Part shown: piece by piece, positions 46,561 to 59,390 of the stretch
Position numbering within the stretch: position 1 is the first letter of the stretch
How the letters are laid out: every line of letters begins with the position of its first letter
NCBI GenBank assembly: GCA_007922225.1
Contig: ML679956.1
Coordinates: 13,303,049 to 13,367,048 of the forward strand
Length of the DNA: 64,000 nucleotides
Reading direction: 5' to 3'
Source: Emydura subglobosa
Lineage: Eukaryota; Chordata; Testudines; Chelidae
Made by a program: the position numbers and the translations under genes
Notes under the pieces: generated by a model
Databases searched by the model: none
Told to the model about the DNA's origin: nothing
Seen by the model: only the letters and a program-made list of their open reading frames with translations

Positions 46561-48259
46561 ATTCTTCTTAAAATACACAATCTGTAAAGCCTCCAGTTGA
46601 TGATTTACCAAGTGAGTCTTAAAAATAGCTGTGCTTCATCTTTTCTAACTTGTTCAGTTCATTGGCTTTGAATTGTATTAGTTACCTAACTTGATCCTTT
46701 GGGGTGCTAAGTGCTTCTTGGGTAGTGCTGAGTGCCCTCAATTTCCATGGTCACTCAGCACTTTTCAGGGTTTTGTTCTTAGAATATAAGGTTCTTGGAG
46801 TAGGAACAAAGGCCTATATTTTCATAAGGGATAACTGATTATGGGTGCATAACGTGACATCTTTTAAAAGGGGACTTGATTTTCATAAAGTGCTCAGCGT
46901 CCATCCTCTGGAAATCAAGCCCTTCGAAGGTCTTTCAGATTGGGCACCCAAAATCACTAGTCACTTTTGAAAATGAAAGTTTAAGTCTCTCCTTTGTACA
47001 TCAGAAAGTGCATTGACAGTAGTGAAATGCTAGTGCTTTGAATAATTAGCACAGAGCACTTGCATTATTGTGTTCTTAATATTGGCCAGTCTTAAACGTT
47101 GGTTATCCTTTCAAGGTGAACAAGTCTTGTTATAGTCAGAAAAAATTTGAATTGTGTGAACTAGTGAAATACATTACTTTCAGATTTAAAATTGTTTGGC
47201 TTGGTGGATGAATAATTATATGCTACTAAAAATCACAGATTAGATACATCACCTGTCATTTAAAATTGTATCAGGTATATATAAAGGAAAATCTGAAGTT
47301 TACTCTTTTTTTTAAAGCAAATATATCAGACAGTAACTCATCAAGTTACACATCAAATTCAACTAGTTGAAATCTGGCAATGTGAGCATTCTGTGAGTGT
47401 AGTAATGACAATATAGCAGTGTGACAATATCCTCATTGTAAAATCACTACAAAATATATTCATCAAAACATGCCAAGTCATACAGCTATAATCTGTGGTC
47501 TAATCTGAAGATAAAACTAAATCTATTTGGATCTTCTTCAATATGGAGTATCTAGAAATAGCTGGTCAGACAGCATTCCATATAAAATCACCAGTTACGC
47601 TTTAGTTTGCATAAGTGTGGGGAAAAGTCTTAAGGATAGAAAATTGTTTTGTCTTTATCTGCGAAGTGGAATAACTTTATCTAAAAATAACTTTGGATGG
47701 TTTTTTTGGGTGAATTTAGATGGAATGGCTTGCAGCAACTGGTTAAAACTAAGTGCGCCTTGGAATAATATATAGAACTATGTTGCAGGAATTATTGCAA
47801 CTCTAATATTCACAACTGTTTTTCTATTATCCTTTGAGACTTTTCTGAGTTTGGGTTCTTAACTCTTGGCGCATGTTGTTGGAGATGTTAAACTTTTTAC
47901 TTTTAGTTTTAAAATCTAGTAATGAATTCAGTAGACCTGAACTCATAAAGCACCTCCAGTAAGACAGTCAGGGCACTATACTGTATAACATTCATAGTAA
48001 ATTATTTGTTCTTTAAAGGGACACCGTCAGCTGCAGATTTGTCTGAATGTTTGACTGCCTGTTACACCTTATATTTTAAAAGAAAGCATATGGTAGGATA
48101 ATAAAATCATGCTCCGAATATCTACACAGTTCTGGTTCCTTTGCTCATTTTTTCTTTAACTTAGAAATGAACATTCAAAACAAAGCAACCCAAAACAGTG
48201 TCACTTCCCTGCAGGGTCTTGTCTTAGCCCTTGTCTCCTTTGTAACTCATCAGCTGAGG

Positions 48260-48342
48260 TTTCCCTCCATCCCTTCCAGCTAACTCTTGTTCCCGGAAGG
48301 TGTCTCCCTTTTAGGCCTTCTAACTGATAGTAACAAGCTCTC
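48260..48342 (+). repeat. Direct repeat, copy 1
   Basis: CCAGCTAACTCTTGTTCCCG, then AAGGTGTCTCCCTTTTAGGC and CTTCTAACTGATAGTAA. It recurs almost unchanged 940 bp downstream (49199-49282). Confidence 0.75.
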
Positions 48343-48403
48343 TGACCCTGGGTCACAAAGAAACATAGGTAATCTCCTGTCTACTCCCTCCCTGAGACGC
48401 TAG

Positions 48404-48590
48404 AGAAGTGGGATGGCCAAGTGGTCAAAGCTTTTGCCTAGAACTTAAGAGCTCTCAGTTCAATTCCCTGCTCTACCTGAGGCCCTGTGTAACTGGGAAA
48501 GTCGCTTAGGCCCAGATCCTCAAAGGGATAGTATACCTGCCTACCTAATAGGCTAGAAGCCTTATGTGCAATTTCTTGTAAGTAACATGA
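48404..48590 (+). repeat. tRNA-derived SINE, sense
   Basis: A-box-like TGGCCAAGTGG (48414) and B-box GTTCAATTCC (48458-48467) with tRNA spacing are followed by a non-tRNA body (GTAACTGGGAAAGTCGCTTA, then CCCAGATCCTCAAAGG). It is a SINE and not a tRNA gene, because the 3' half of a cloverleaf is missing. Confidence 0.75.
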
Positions 48591-49117
48591 CTAGCAGAGG
48601 CTTCCAGTTTTAAAGGGACCAAGAGCAAAAACAGGTGCACTGAGATGTGCCCATTTACCCAATGCCCACAGACTAAAGGAAACTTCCCCTCTCTTTTCCA
48701 GTTTCAACTTCTGTATTAATAGGAGTTTGTGTATAGGCAGTTGCATTTCTATGTCAATTATCGCTTTCACTCCCTGGTCTCATGCATTTGCAATCACATT
48801 CAAGTACTGTCCTGAAAGCTCAGGTACAAGCTTTATTTCAGCCACTCTAGAAACATGTATGAATGCTGTTTCCCTACCCCCTGCATAGTTTTGGGAAGGG
48901 GAGTGCTGTGGCTTTCATCAGGAACGTGTCTTTCTCTTTTCTCCCCTCTCTTCTGGATTGAGCCACAATGGAAATACTGTGAGGAGATGATCTCCTCGCT
49001 CCTTGGCTGCCGCTGAGTGGAGAGTTGATCATGATAGTGTATTCCCCACCCCTGCATATGGAGGCCTCCCATTTAGAGACTCCCCTGGGAGGAATGATTA
49101 ACGACAATAGGGCCTAG

Positions 49118-49195
49118 AACAGTGATATCCAACCTTCTTAGTCTAAGGGTCAAAAAGATTATTTGAAAAAGGTCAAGAAGCTGCAGTCAATGTTG
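49118..49195 (+). repeat. hAT-like left-end fragment
   Basis: CAGTGATATCCAACCTTCTT then AAGGGTCAAAAAGATTA resembles the hAT start CAGTGxTxTCCAACCTT. No matching right end was identified. Confidence 0.35.
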
Positions 49196-49198
49196 GGG

Positions 49199-49282
49199 TT
49201 TTCCCCCATCTCTTCCCAGCTAACTCTTGCTCCCTCAAGGTGTCTCCCTTTTAGGCCTTCTAACTGATAGTAAGGAGCTCTC
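49199..49282 (+). repeat. Direct repeat, copy 2
   Basis: CCAGCTAACTCTTGCTCCCT, then AAGGTGTCTCCCTTTTAGGC and CTTCTAACTGATAGTAA. Differs from copy 1 at only a few positions; flanks differ. Confidence 0.75.
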
Positions 49283-52200
49283 TCTCTGTTCTGATCTCCT
49301 TGTTACCACTCAGGCCAGTGCTGGGGATTCTCTGGTTTGTGGGGGATTCCCTAGGCTGCTTTTGCCTATGTGTGGGTTGGGGCAGAGAATCAGGAATCCA
49401 TAAGCAGTTGTTGATTATTGGCTTCTCTTTTACCCTCTCCTGAGCTGCCCTCAATGGCTTTGTGATGGAGGGGAGCTGAGAGATCCTTTACTAGATATTC
49501 CTCTAGACTCAGGCAGAGCCAATCAAACTTCTATCCTGCTCTCCTTCAGGCTCCAAAACCTTGAGATAAGCAGTCAACAGAACAGCTGGCAGATGAATTG
49601 CTCAACAGTTAGAGGAGGAAAGGGAGATCAGCTGCTAAGAGTACTCTGGACTCATCAGAGCTACTCCTTGGGCTGCACTCCTCCCGGTTGTTATAGAATT
49701 AATTTGAACACTTCAATTTAAAAATTGCAGGGCATGGTACACTTTGAATTTGTAATCAAATGTTCAATTCTTAAATTTCCCTCAAAGTCTGCAGAGTAGA
49801 TATTGCTGGGCTAGAGGCTTTCTCCACCCTCCCTTCTCATGCCTAGTAATGGGGTTAGAGGACAGAAGAATGGGCAGCCCATAGACTTCCCCACAAGAGG
49901 CATAAACACTGTCCTTCTCCCCCCACTGTTCAGTAATTCTCTAGTGAGCACAGTTGGGGAAAAAAAAGCTGGGCAGGGGCATTTTCACATGGGTATGGGA
50001 AGAACCAGGGCAGAATCCTTGAAGAAATGCAGGAGTAGTTTCCTGAGGTGGAGCAATATCTATATCTGTTGCTTCCACTGTCAGGCCTGCAGTTACTCAC
50101 CCACTGGTGTGATCCACTCACACTCTGACAGAGGAGTAGAAAAAGCTTGTTTAAAAAGCATAAAAACAACAAAAGTTCTGATAATTTAAAGGTGCTTGTT
50201 TACACTTTCAAAAATTTGTCAATTTAAAAAAATCCAAGTCAAGTATGTCTTTAGTAAACAAACATACAGCATATGCCCCACTCTCAGTGCTCCATGCCAT
50301 CATGATAGGTACGTGTGAAGAGCTATACATTCAGGGTGAGATCACAGTGATTGCACACTTTTTTTTTAAAGTGCTCCCCATTGCCTGACCAAGTCACCAC
50401 AATACAGGGCCTTTGGTAGGAGAACTAAAGGGTAGAATACTGAAGACACAATGAAGTATCATCGCATTTTAAAAAAATCTGTAGTTTCTTCTGATTATTC
50501 ACTATGGTTCTATTTGCAACCTTATTTTCTGGCATTTCTTAACTTTTGAGCACTTGACTTTGCAACCTTGACATTCCTTTAGCATAGCTTTTTGGAGTGT
50601 CATTGGTATTGACAGCAAGGGAGAAGAGGGTGAGGATGGGGAGGAAACGGGTAGCTAAATTTTTGCCATGTTGAAGTTGAGCAAGCAATAGGAGATCCAG
50701 ATGAGAGGTTCGATAGCAGGAGAGAAGTCAGGAGAAGAGAAGTGGATTTGTGAGTCATTGAAGCTGTGTAAGGGGGTGAGGTCCTATTGGGATAAAGTTA
50801 GAGGGAAAAGAGGAGGGTTTTAAGGACACAGCCCTAAATAGCGGACAATGTGGGGTAAGGAGAAGATGGAACTCTGAAGGTTAGTAGTAGGAAAATCTGC
50901 ATAGCATGAGGCTACAGAAGTGAAGGAAGGATAGAGTTCACTCCTGTATAATAAGTACTTTCTCTTGCTTGCTAATATGACTCCTTCATTAATGTTCTCA
51001 GTTAGGTTTGTTTGGATTTCATTGTTGAAATACAAGTGTAAAATAAAGTTCTATTAGACAAGATGGGAAAAAAATACAAAGGTCTTCATTTGTTTACTGC
51101 TGGTGCTATAACTGTTCTGTAAAGTATTTTTTTTAAAGAGGAAGTGTCTGATCTTGAACCTTGTATGTTTCTGCTCCTCCAGAGTTGATAAAATCAGAAC
51201 AGAAAAGGACTGGTTTCTAAACCTGTTAGCATTAATTAATCCTCCATGTATTTGTAGTACTTTGTGACATATCTTTTAGATTAAATGTGAGGCAATATGG
51301 CAGTGTTCCACAAGCTTTGTGGGGTGGGGAGAAAAGGGATCACCAGGGTTGTCTGGGGATTTGGAGTCTGGGGCAGAGGAAAGTTGTGGTAGTCAAGAAA
51401 AGCTGAATGATCCCAGATATGCCTCTCTCACCACTGCAAATGTGTTTAGTGGCCTCCTGTTCTTTTGTGGTAGCCTCTATAATACAGCCAGTTGAGTAAG
51501 CGGCCTGGGAAACAGGATCAGGCAGCAGTGTGCTGATTTTAAACTTCGCTTTTGTGGTACTCATCTCAGCTGTAAGAGCGCTCACAATGCTTGTTCATCC
51601 CCATGTTCATCAGTGGATACTCTCTTCCACCTTGGAATGTGGGGAGGGAGAGGAGGGAAGTTGTAAAAAAAAGGCATCAAAATTGAACAGAAATTAGAAA
51701 ACAAAAAATACATAGGGGTGAGAAAGGATGTGAAAAATTGTTGGGCGACAGAAAAGCAGACACATATTAATACAGTGGTATGAGGAGTGAGCTACTATCT
51801 ACTGCTCCGTTTCAGGTGGGGGAGCTGAACCAAAATTGAGTACCAGTGTAATGTTGATCTTCTCTGCTGTCTGAATATGGAGCTTGTTCCAACTGTTCCT
51901 AATGTCATGCTGTACTAGAATATCACTATACTAATCGGAAGAGATTCATTGTGTTGCTTATCTTGTTTACAATCTCTTGTTAGTATTTGGTAAGTCGGGC
52001 CAATGTAACATTTTTTTATATGTACAGGAAACTTCAGGTGGCAAAATCCAATGTTTGTAAATAATTTTACATTGATAATGTAGGTGCTGACTGTTCTAAA
52101 TACAAAGTTCAAGATACAATAAATATACAATGAAAGCGTTTTTTACCTCTGACCTAATGTAGCAATATTCTTTAATAAGCTACCAAGGGCCTCTTGCTGG

Positions 52201-52429
52201 AATCAGGAGGGATGATGTACAGAACACTTCCTAGAAATATTGTGCAGTAGTTTTCAAAATATTACGCAGTACTTTAAATGTTGCAAAACAGTTGGATAAT
52301 TCAGTAACACTAAAGTAATCACAGAACATTTTGGTTTGAAATACTTCTAAACAATTCTATAAATAGGGTGGTGATCCAGTTTGAAGGGGGGAAAAATTGG
52401 CTTCAAAGTTAACCATGAAGAAGCTCCAT

Positions 52430-52935
52430 AAAATTGCTGGATCTTGTGGAAAATGCCAAACTGTTGTTTGCTAAGGATACCACATCCACCAGGGTTCTCA
52501 GTTCATGTTCTAAGCTTCCTAATGTATTCCCCAAGTTCTTGAAGATTTGTAGTCTCTGAGGGTAGTGATGGGGTGGAACATGAGCTGTAATGCAAGCTCC
52601 AGAATGTTAGTAGAATATCTGCTGTCCTTCGAACCTCCCATCCAAATTGCATCTGTGGTCACTACATCTAACTTCTGATGCACATGGAGAAACTCTTCAG
52701 CCCAGACACCTTGGTCTCTTCAGAAACAACTACTACACATAAAGTATCTGGACTCACATGATCTTAAATGGTTTCCTCATCTTTCGAGACCTGATATTCC
52801 AAAAAGTCACTTTGATTCAAACAGAGTTGGACTAATATGTTTATGTAAATAAGGAGGGAGGATCCAGTTGTGCCTCCTGTTTTGGAAAGCTCTGCAAATG
52901 TGGACGTGGATTCTGCCCCCAAGATATTCACAATA
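52430..52935 (+). pseudogene. DIRS RNase H-region remnant
   Basis: In the plus frame, VYVNKEGGSSCASCFGKLCK (from about 52838) fits the YVNKQGGxxS box of DIRS RNase H domains, and CCTTCGAACCTCCCATCC upstream fits the same domain. No terminal repeats are nearby, so it is an isolated fragment, the third trace of the clade in the window. Confidence 0.55.
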
Positions 52936-53084
52936 ATTTCAGTCAGTCCCCATCAGATGGAGGCCTAGTCTACACTGGGCCCCCCTGCTCTATTCCAACC
53001 CAGGAGCCCTCTTCCTAGCAGGTCAGATTAGAGATCTGTAGCTAACTTGTTTCCTTCAGCCTTCTTGGAATCCATCTTTTAGAT

Positions 53085-53415
53085 CAGCGGTTCTCAACCT
53101 TTTTTTTCCCCGAGTACCACTCGGGCCAGGTACAGTCAGGTCAAGTACCACTTGACCTGACTATACCCGACCCGAGTACCACTCGGGGAAAAAAAGGGAG
53201 GGGACTTGCAGCGACGGGGTTTCGCGGCAGCGGGAGGGATTTGCGGCGGCTTACGTGGGGGAAACAGTACCCGCCGCCGAAACCCTTCCGCCGTTTGCCC
53301 ATTTTCGGTGGCAAAGTTTCGCAAGGGCGGGCGGGAGGCCATTTCCGGCGGCGGATTCGGCGGCGCGGTACAGCTCGCATACCACCCAACCTTCTCGTAA
53401 GTACCAGAACCGCTG
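53085..53415. mobile_element. Non-autonomous hAT element, 331 bp
   Basis: Ends CAGCGGTTCTCAACC and (reverse complement of the right end) CAGCGGTTCTGGTACT are inverted repeats. It is flanked by 8-bp sites TTTTAGAT (53077-53084) and TTCTAGAT (53416-53423), the hAT hallmark. The body is CpG-rich, with a foldback block at 53111-53190 in which CGAGTACCACTCGGG occurs on both sides of GTCAGGTCAAGTACCACTTG. It codes for nothing; the open frames across it are composition effects. Confidence 0.88.
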
Positions 53416-55380
53416 TTCTAGATGAATTTCCAAGTGAAAAAGATTCATAATATAGTGTAAATGGACTCTCGTGGATCCATTTATTTTCCTCACATAAAGA
53501 ATTGTTTTCTTGGCTTGTCCAACTTGGAAGACTAGCCTGTTTAATTTGGCAACTCTTTTAACCTATTGTAAATTCGTCTGCAGTTCCTTGTCACCAGTTT
53601 TCATGCAGGGCATGTTCCTTTCATGTTCCTTTTCACCAACACAAACTCTTTTTTCTCTTAAGTTATCAAATGTTACTTGTGAAATCGGTCAGCTTTCAAA
53701 TCTGACAGTGTATTAGCTCATTTTAGACCCAAATGTACTGTATTTCAAACCTCTCTCTATCTCATTAATTGTAAAAATGACTCTCGCAATTATAGATACA
53801 AGTTCCTCACTCCAACCGTAAAAGAAGGTGGTCTTACCATGCATTCATCTTGGTCTTCTGTAATTATTTCATGCATTTTCTTGCATGAAAATCCTCTGCA
53901 CCCCCACAAACTTTTTTCCCTTTAAGGCAAAGCTGAAATCTTGCTGTAAAATACAACCCAAAATAAAATGTAAATGTACTTTGCTTTAAAATGTGTCTTG
54001 TTTTGAGGTCCAATATTCTGATTAGCTATTAGCACTGTTGGCTGAGTCATGTGCAGATATACAATTTGTATTCATATCCGATCTGCAAAAATGGTCCATG
54101 GATATAAAGTGTATATCCATGAATTTGCAGGGTTCTACTTATCAAAAATCCTGTGTGGAGGAGGAGGAGGAAACAGAACCAAGACATATTAGTTTAATTT
54201 CACTATCATCTGTTAAAACTACATCCTGGTTTTTAGGATTGTGCTTCATTTTGAGTGTGTTGCATTTTAAAGGCCTTTGTCCCAAGTTGGTCTTTCAGCA
54301 CTATGTAACCAAACAGTAAGATGTTATTAGATTTAATTCAAGGCATTAACAACTCAGAATCATTTAACTTGAAATTTTTTAAAAAATTTTTTAAAGTTGT
54401 TTCTGGTACTATACCTTTTGATGTCTTCCTTTCAGTTTCTTGTGGTTTTACAATCATGTGTTCGTATCCTTTTAAAAGTATTTTTCTCTTCTGATGCTGT
54501 GTGAGACACCCACATAGTCAAGGGAAACTGACTAAATGTTTTAATAGGACAAATAGTAAAACTTGAATATACAATAGCTGCACAAAGTAAACAAATTGAA
54601 GAGAGAAATAGTTTCTCGAACACATTTCAATTATAGTGCTTTTATTTTGTATGTAGTAATAATAGTGGATAAAAATGTTCAAAGAAGTGTGCTTTGGGTT
54701 GTTTTTTTTTTTTGGTTTTGTTTTGTTTTATGGTGTCCCTTTTAATAGGTGGCTATCAAATGTTTTAGTATGGAAACTTAATATCCTGCGATGGGTACCC
54801 ATGTAAACTGTAAGCTATGTTCAGTTTTCAGGTTGTCTCAAACAATTAAACTGTCAATATGGGAAATAAGAAGCTAATAAGAACTTTACTCTAAATTAGC
54901 CTTGTGTAACCTTGCAGCTGCTGTTTGCCCTCTTCTTCTGTACTTTGAATGCTTATATCATCCTTGACACTTTCTTTCCCTTTGTCCTATTTTGGGTCAC
55001 AACCTTAAAAGGCAACTCAAAATTAAGTAACTGAAGTAGAATTTAAACTGCGAACTTTATTACTGGTTATGATGCAGAAGCCAGAAAAAATACAGCTTGG
55101 ATTTACAGAATTGACAGTTAGACTAAACATCTCGTAAATAGAATAAATTTTGATATGGAGTAGTTTAGATACACCCATGGAACGACACAATGCCGTGTCG
55201 TTTTTCAGAGTAAAATTGCCTTTAAGAGCCTTTTTTATTTGAAAAAGCACTATGGAACAGAGAAGTGGATGCTCTATTGTAATAGTATCTTTACTTTTAC
55301 AGTACGAAAGCACATGAACTCAGTGATGCTGAGTAAAATGCAGGAAACCGAATGTGTAAATTCAGTGGAACAGACTAACT

Positions 55381-56551
55381 CAGTGTTTCTCAACCTTTTA
55401 AGTAGCAAGTACCCCCTAACTTCTGAACATTTGAATAAGTACCTCAACACTCAATTTTCCACTCTAAGAAATACAATCTTTTTCTCCTTTACTGCTGCAT
55501 GACTATATTTCTCGTAAAGCAGGAGAGTTCTGAGTTCTGCAGTGATGTGTGGCTGTAGCAAATCACAAAACTCCCTGCTGTTTCTCCCCTCCTTCCTCCA
55601 TATAGGAGCCAAGTTCAACATCAGTCATTCACTATGGCCTGATGGCGAGGTCACCTGGTGTTCTTCTCACACAGGTGGGAACTTGTGAAGTATGAGCAGG
55701 CACTAGCAGCCCATCAGAGTGGATAGTAGCGCTCCCCATGGCCAACCTTAGGGGGGTGTGGACCTGGGGCAAATCACACTGTGGGCCCCTCTTAACATTT
55801 TTATATTGGTAAAATCTGTGGCTGTCATAGTTGTCAATTTCACTGCTCAACTAGAGCAGTAAAATTGACAAGTAAGCCTGTGGGTAAAGCCTGGCTCCAG
55901 GACGGGGCAAGCCGCTGGGCTCTCTGCCTGACTTTCTGGGCACCGGGCTTTGAGCCGGGGGAGGGGAGCTGCCACCTGGGCAAGTTTCAGGTAGCTGCCA
56001 CCTGGCTGCCAGCCTGGGAGGTTGCTAACTGTCACCTGCTCCGAGTTGGGGCAGAGGAGGCTTCTGCGCAGGCTGAGAGCTCGGGATGTGGGCAGCTGGC
56101 AGGCAGCTGCTGCCAGTCTTCAAGCTAGGGTGTGGGATGCTGTCTCTTAGCTCAGAGCCGGGGCATGGGTAGCAGCCACTCATCTGTGAGCCCAGCTCGC
56201 AGGTCACAGGAGGCTGTCACTGGGCTCCCACTTGGGAGCTGGGACCGGGCGGGATGCAGGCAGCTGCCGCCCGGGTTCCCAAAATGCCAGTGGCTGCTGC
56301 CCAAACCAGCAACTGCCACCCAACATCCTAATAAGCTGGCAGTTGCCACCAAGCTTCCCAGGACTGGTATGGCTGCTGTCTACCTCCCAGCTAGGAGATG
56401 GGACTGGGCGGGAAGCTGGCGGCTGCCGCCAGCCTCCCCCAGAAGTCGGCGGCTGCCATCCGCCTCCCTTCACTGGCTGTTTTGCCATGTACCCCCTCCC
56501 TGTGTCTCACGTACCCCCAGGGGTATGTGTACCACAGGTTGAGAAACTATG
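55381..56551. mobile_element. Non-autonomous hAT element, 1.17 kb
   Basis: Left end CAGTGTTTCTCAACCTTTT pairs with the reverse complement of the right end, CATAGTTTCTCAACCTGTGG. Flanking 8-bp sites are GACTAACT (55373-55380) and GACTAATT (56552-56559). Inside, both ends carry the GTACCCCC motif (55409; 56490 and 56514). From 55970 to 56470 the sequence is a degenerate GC-rich tandem of CAGCTGCCACC/GGCTGCCGCC units. No transposase was found, so it depended on an autonomous partner. Confidence 0.88.
55970..56470 (+). repeat. Degenerate GC-rich tandem inside hAT
   Basis: Repeated variants of AGCTGCCACCTGG, GGCTGCTGCC, AACTGCCACC and GGCTGCCGCCAGC at irregular spacing. It supports many spurious open frames on both strands. 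Confidence 0.6.
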
Positions 56552-58525
56552 GACTAATTGATGGGCCATTCCTCCCCAAATAAAAAAAAAAAAAGTGGTA
56601 TCCCTCATCATTTATCTTTAAATTATATTTAACTATGTGTAATATATATCAGCCACTTGGTGGGTATTGATCCTTCCTCTGTCAAATTCTACTTGCTTAG
56701 TTCTCATTGTTTTCTTAACTCTGTGCAAGTTAGAAAGTAGTCCTATAGACACTGAAATCAACTCCCTTTTCAGCTAGTTGCATTCCACTTCAGTTCAAAA
56801 TGATATGTTTTAATTTAAGGATTTTTTTAATGTAATTTTCGAATCTGACTTCATTAGGAGAGTAGTTGCCCTGCTGTCCCATTTGCTTTTCCTCTTTTCA
56901 GTTCTGTTTGTTGTTTATGCAATAATGACAACATGTAGCTCTTTAGGGCTTGATCCAGCAAAGTGATGAGCACTCTGGCTTTGAGTAAAGCATGTAAGCA
57001 CATGAGTAGGCTCAATTAAGTCAAATGCTCAAATGTTTTTCTGGATTGTAGCCATAATGGTCAGAACCTTGCTGGATTGAGCCTTATAGCATTTTTCATA
57101 TCTAAATTTAAAAATATCTACAATTCTGAATTCTCTTGTTGGCAGAAGAGCTGGTTTGTTTGTTTTTTTAAACTCATTGCCTGCAGAAGGCAGAGGAGGA
57201 GGGCACCTCTAATTCCCTTTTGATAGTAGTTGTGTATCTGTTCCAGTGTTAATGTCTCTCAATTTTGTATCAGTGCAATCCAATAAAAGTCCACAGTGGA
57301 CATCATTGGGTCTGGAAACCACCATCTCTGTTCACCTCAGTGCTTAGGCAGCAAAGCACAATAGGTCCTCAGCAGATATTTGTGCTTCTGTCATTTCTTT
57401 TCTATGATCTAGAAGTGAAGCTACTCTATAGGTATCCAACACTAGTTGGAAGTCTGGCGAGGGGAAGGGTTATTGTTTAAGATTGTAAAACCAATAACTA
57501 TTTGGATTTAAATAGGAAATTCAGGGCAGTAGTCAGGTTATCTATTTCTTTGTATACTTTTCTTCAAACACAAAGTTAATGTACAAGTGTTAGTGTTCTG
57601 AACTGACCTTAAGGGTGAGAATGGTTAATGAGTTTTATTGTCAGTTAGCATTCATCTAGCCCTCAGATATTTTGAAGTGCTTTTTTGTAGAAGAACGTAA
57701 ACAATCTAATATTTGGTACACTGCATTAATAATTGAGAGTGACCTTCAAAAGAAACTAACAAAATGTCTACAACTTCAGAAATGTGGCAAATAATCACAA
57801 TAGCTATACTGAGAGGGATATTCATCACGTTATCTTATAAACCATTTTTTCTTTGTTCTTTGACAGACCTCCCCAGCCTAGGATAGTCGAGAGCAATAAG
57901 TATAATATTCTTATACAGTAACTCACCAAGTTCTCCATGTTCATTGACTCCAACCATATATAAGACTTACAAGTGACCTGGAGAGAAACTCCTGAATTAG
58001 TTAACTATATATATGAATACCCCCCCACTATCCAGGCTGTGGAAACACTGGCAATTAAAAACATCTACATTTTGCTTCTAAAATTTTTGGGTTTCATTCT
58101 TGGCTAAATCCCGGTTTGTGTAGACATTTTAGAATACTATCATCTGGGACACCAGTTGCAGGAAAAGTTAATAGTTCTATTGTGGTACCTAGGTCTATGG
58201 CATAGTTTGTTTTTAATTTTTCAATAAATATAAAAACAATGAAAAGAGTAAGACATTTAAATTAGTACAGCCATTGACTGAGATCAGGACAAAGATGCAA
58301 ACATACAACTGTGTTGCTTTATGCTTTTAGTTTGGTTTTCTCTCTTAAAATTTTATAACATCAGTGTATATTACTCTCAAATGTTGATTTTTAGTAATAT
58401 GTATAAGCCTTATTACAGCTACATTAATGAATCTATGCAATACCAATTTTTTTTCAGTTTTGTCATCGGTATAGGTATTTTCTCCATTAAAGATGTGCCT
58501 GACAGCCTTTCCAGACATTCTGAAT

Positions 58526-59390
58526 AATAAGTGGTAGATACCCTGCAAGGTAGGGATAGGATACAGAAGGACCTAAACAAACTGGAGGATTGGGCCAAAA
58601 GAAATCTAATGAGGTTCAACAAAGATAAGTGCAGAGTCCTCCACTTAGGAAGGAAGAATCCCATGCACAGCTATAGACTGGGGACCGACGAGCTGGGCAG
58701 CAGCTCTGCAGAAAAGGACCTGGGGGTAACAGTGGATAAAAAGCTGGATATGAGTCGTCAGTGTGCCCTGGTTGTCAAAAAGGCTAATAGCATACTGGGC
58801 TGCATTAGGAGGGGCATTGCCAGCAGGTCACGGGAAGTGATTATTCCTCTCTATTCGGCATTGGTGAGGCCGCATTTAGAATATTGTGTCCAGTTTTGGG
58901 CCCCCCACTACAAAAAGGATGTGGACAAGCTGGAGAGAGTACAGCGGAGGGCAACAAAAATGATTAGGGGGCTGGAGCACAGGACTTATGAGGAGAGGCT
59001 GAGGGAACTGGGCTTGTTTAGTCTGCAAAAGAGAAGAGTGAGGAGGGATTTGATAGCGGCCTTTAACTACCTGAAAGGGGCTTCCAGGGAGGATGGAGCT
59101 AGGCTGTTCTCAGTGGTGACAGATGACAGAACAAGGAGCAACGGTCTCAAGTTGCAGGGCGAGAGGTCTAGGTTGGACATTAGGAAAAAGTTTTTTTACT
59201 AGGAGGGTGGTGAAGCACTGGAATGGGTTACCTAGGGAGGTGGTGGAATCTCCGTCCTTAGAGGTTTTTAAGCTCAGGCTTGACAAAGCCCTGGTTGGGA
59301 TGATATAGCTGAGGTTAGTCCTGCTTTGAGCAGGGGGTTGGACTAGATGACCTCCTGAGGTCCCTTCCAACTCTAATATTCTATGATTCT
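58526..59390 (+). mobile_element. Young CR1 LINE, 5' truncated, nearly intact frame
   Basis: A single open frame of 223 codons (58531-59202) covers the C-terminal RT region: [80 protein letters not shown] and [12 protein letters not shown] one-base change in the T7 tract at about 59190-59197 shifts the last part to another frame ([20 protein letters not shown], 59187-59308), after which the reading ends properly. The 3' terminus is typical (GGTCCCTTCCAACTC then ATTCTATGATTCT). It is much better preserved than every other LINE in the window. Confidence 0.93.

Noticed and set aside
48411..48475. Possible tRNA gene
   Set aside because: Has A and B boxes but no complete cloverleaf and continues into a SINE body.
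56132..56561. 136-codon frame with Pro/Ala-rich text
   Set aside because: Lies in the GC-rich tandem inside a hAT element; frames exist on both strands.
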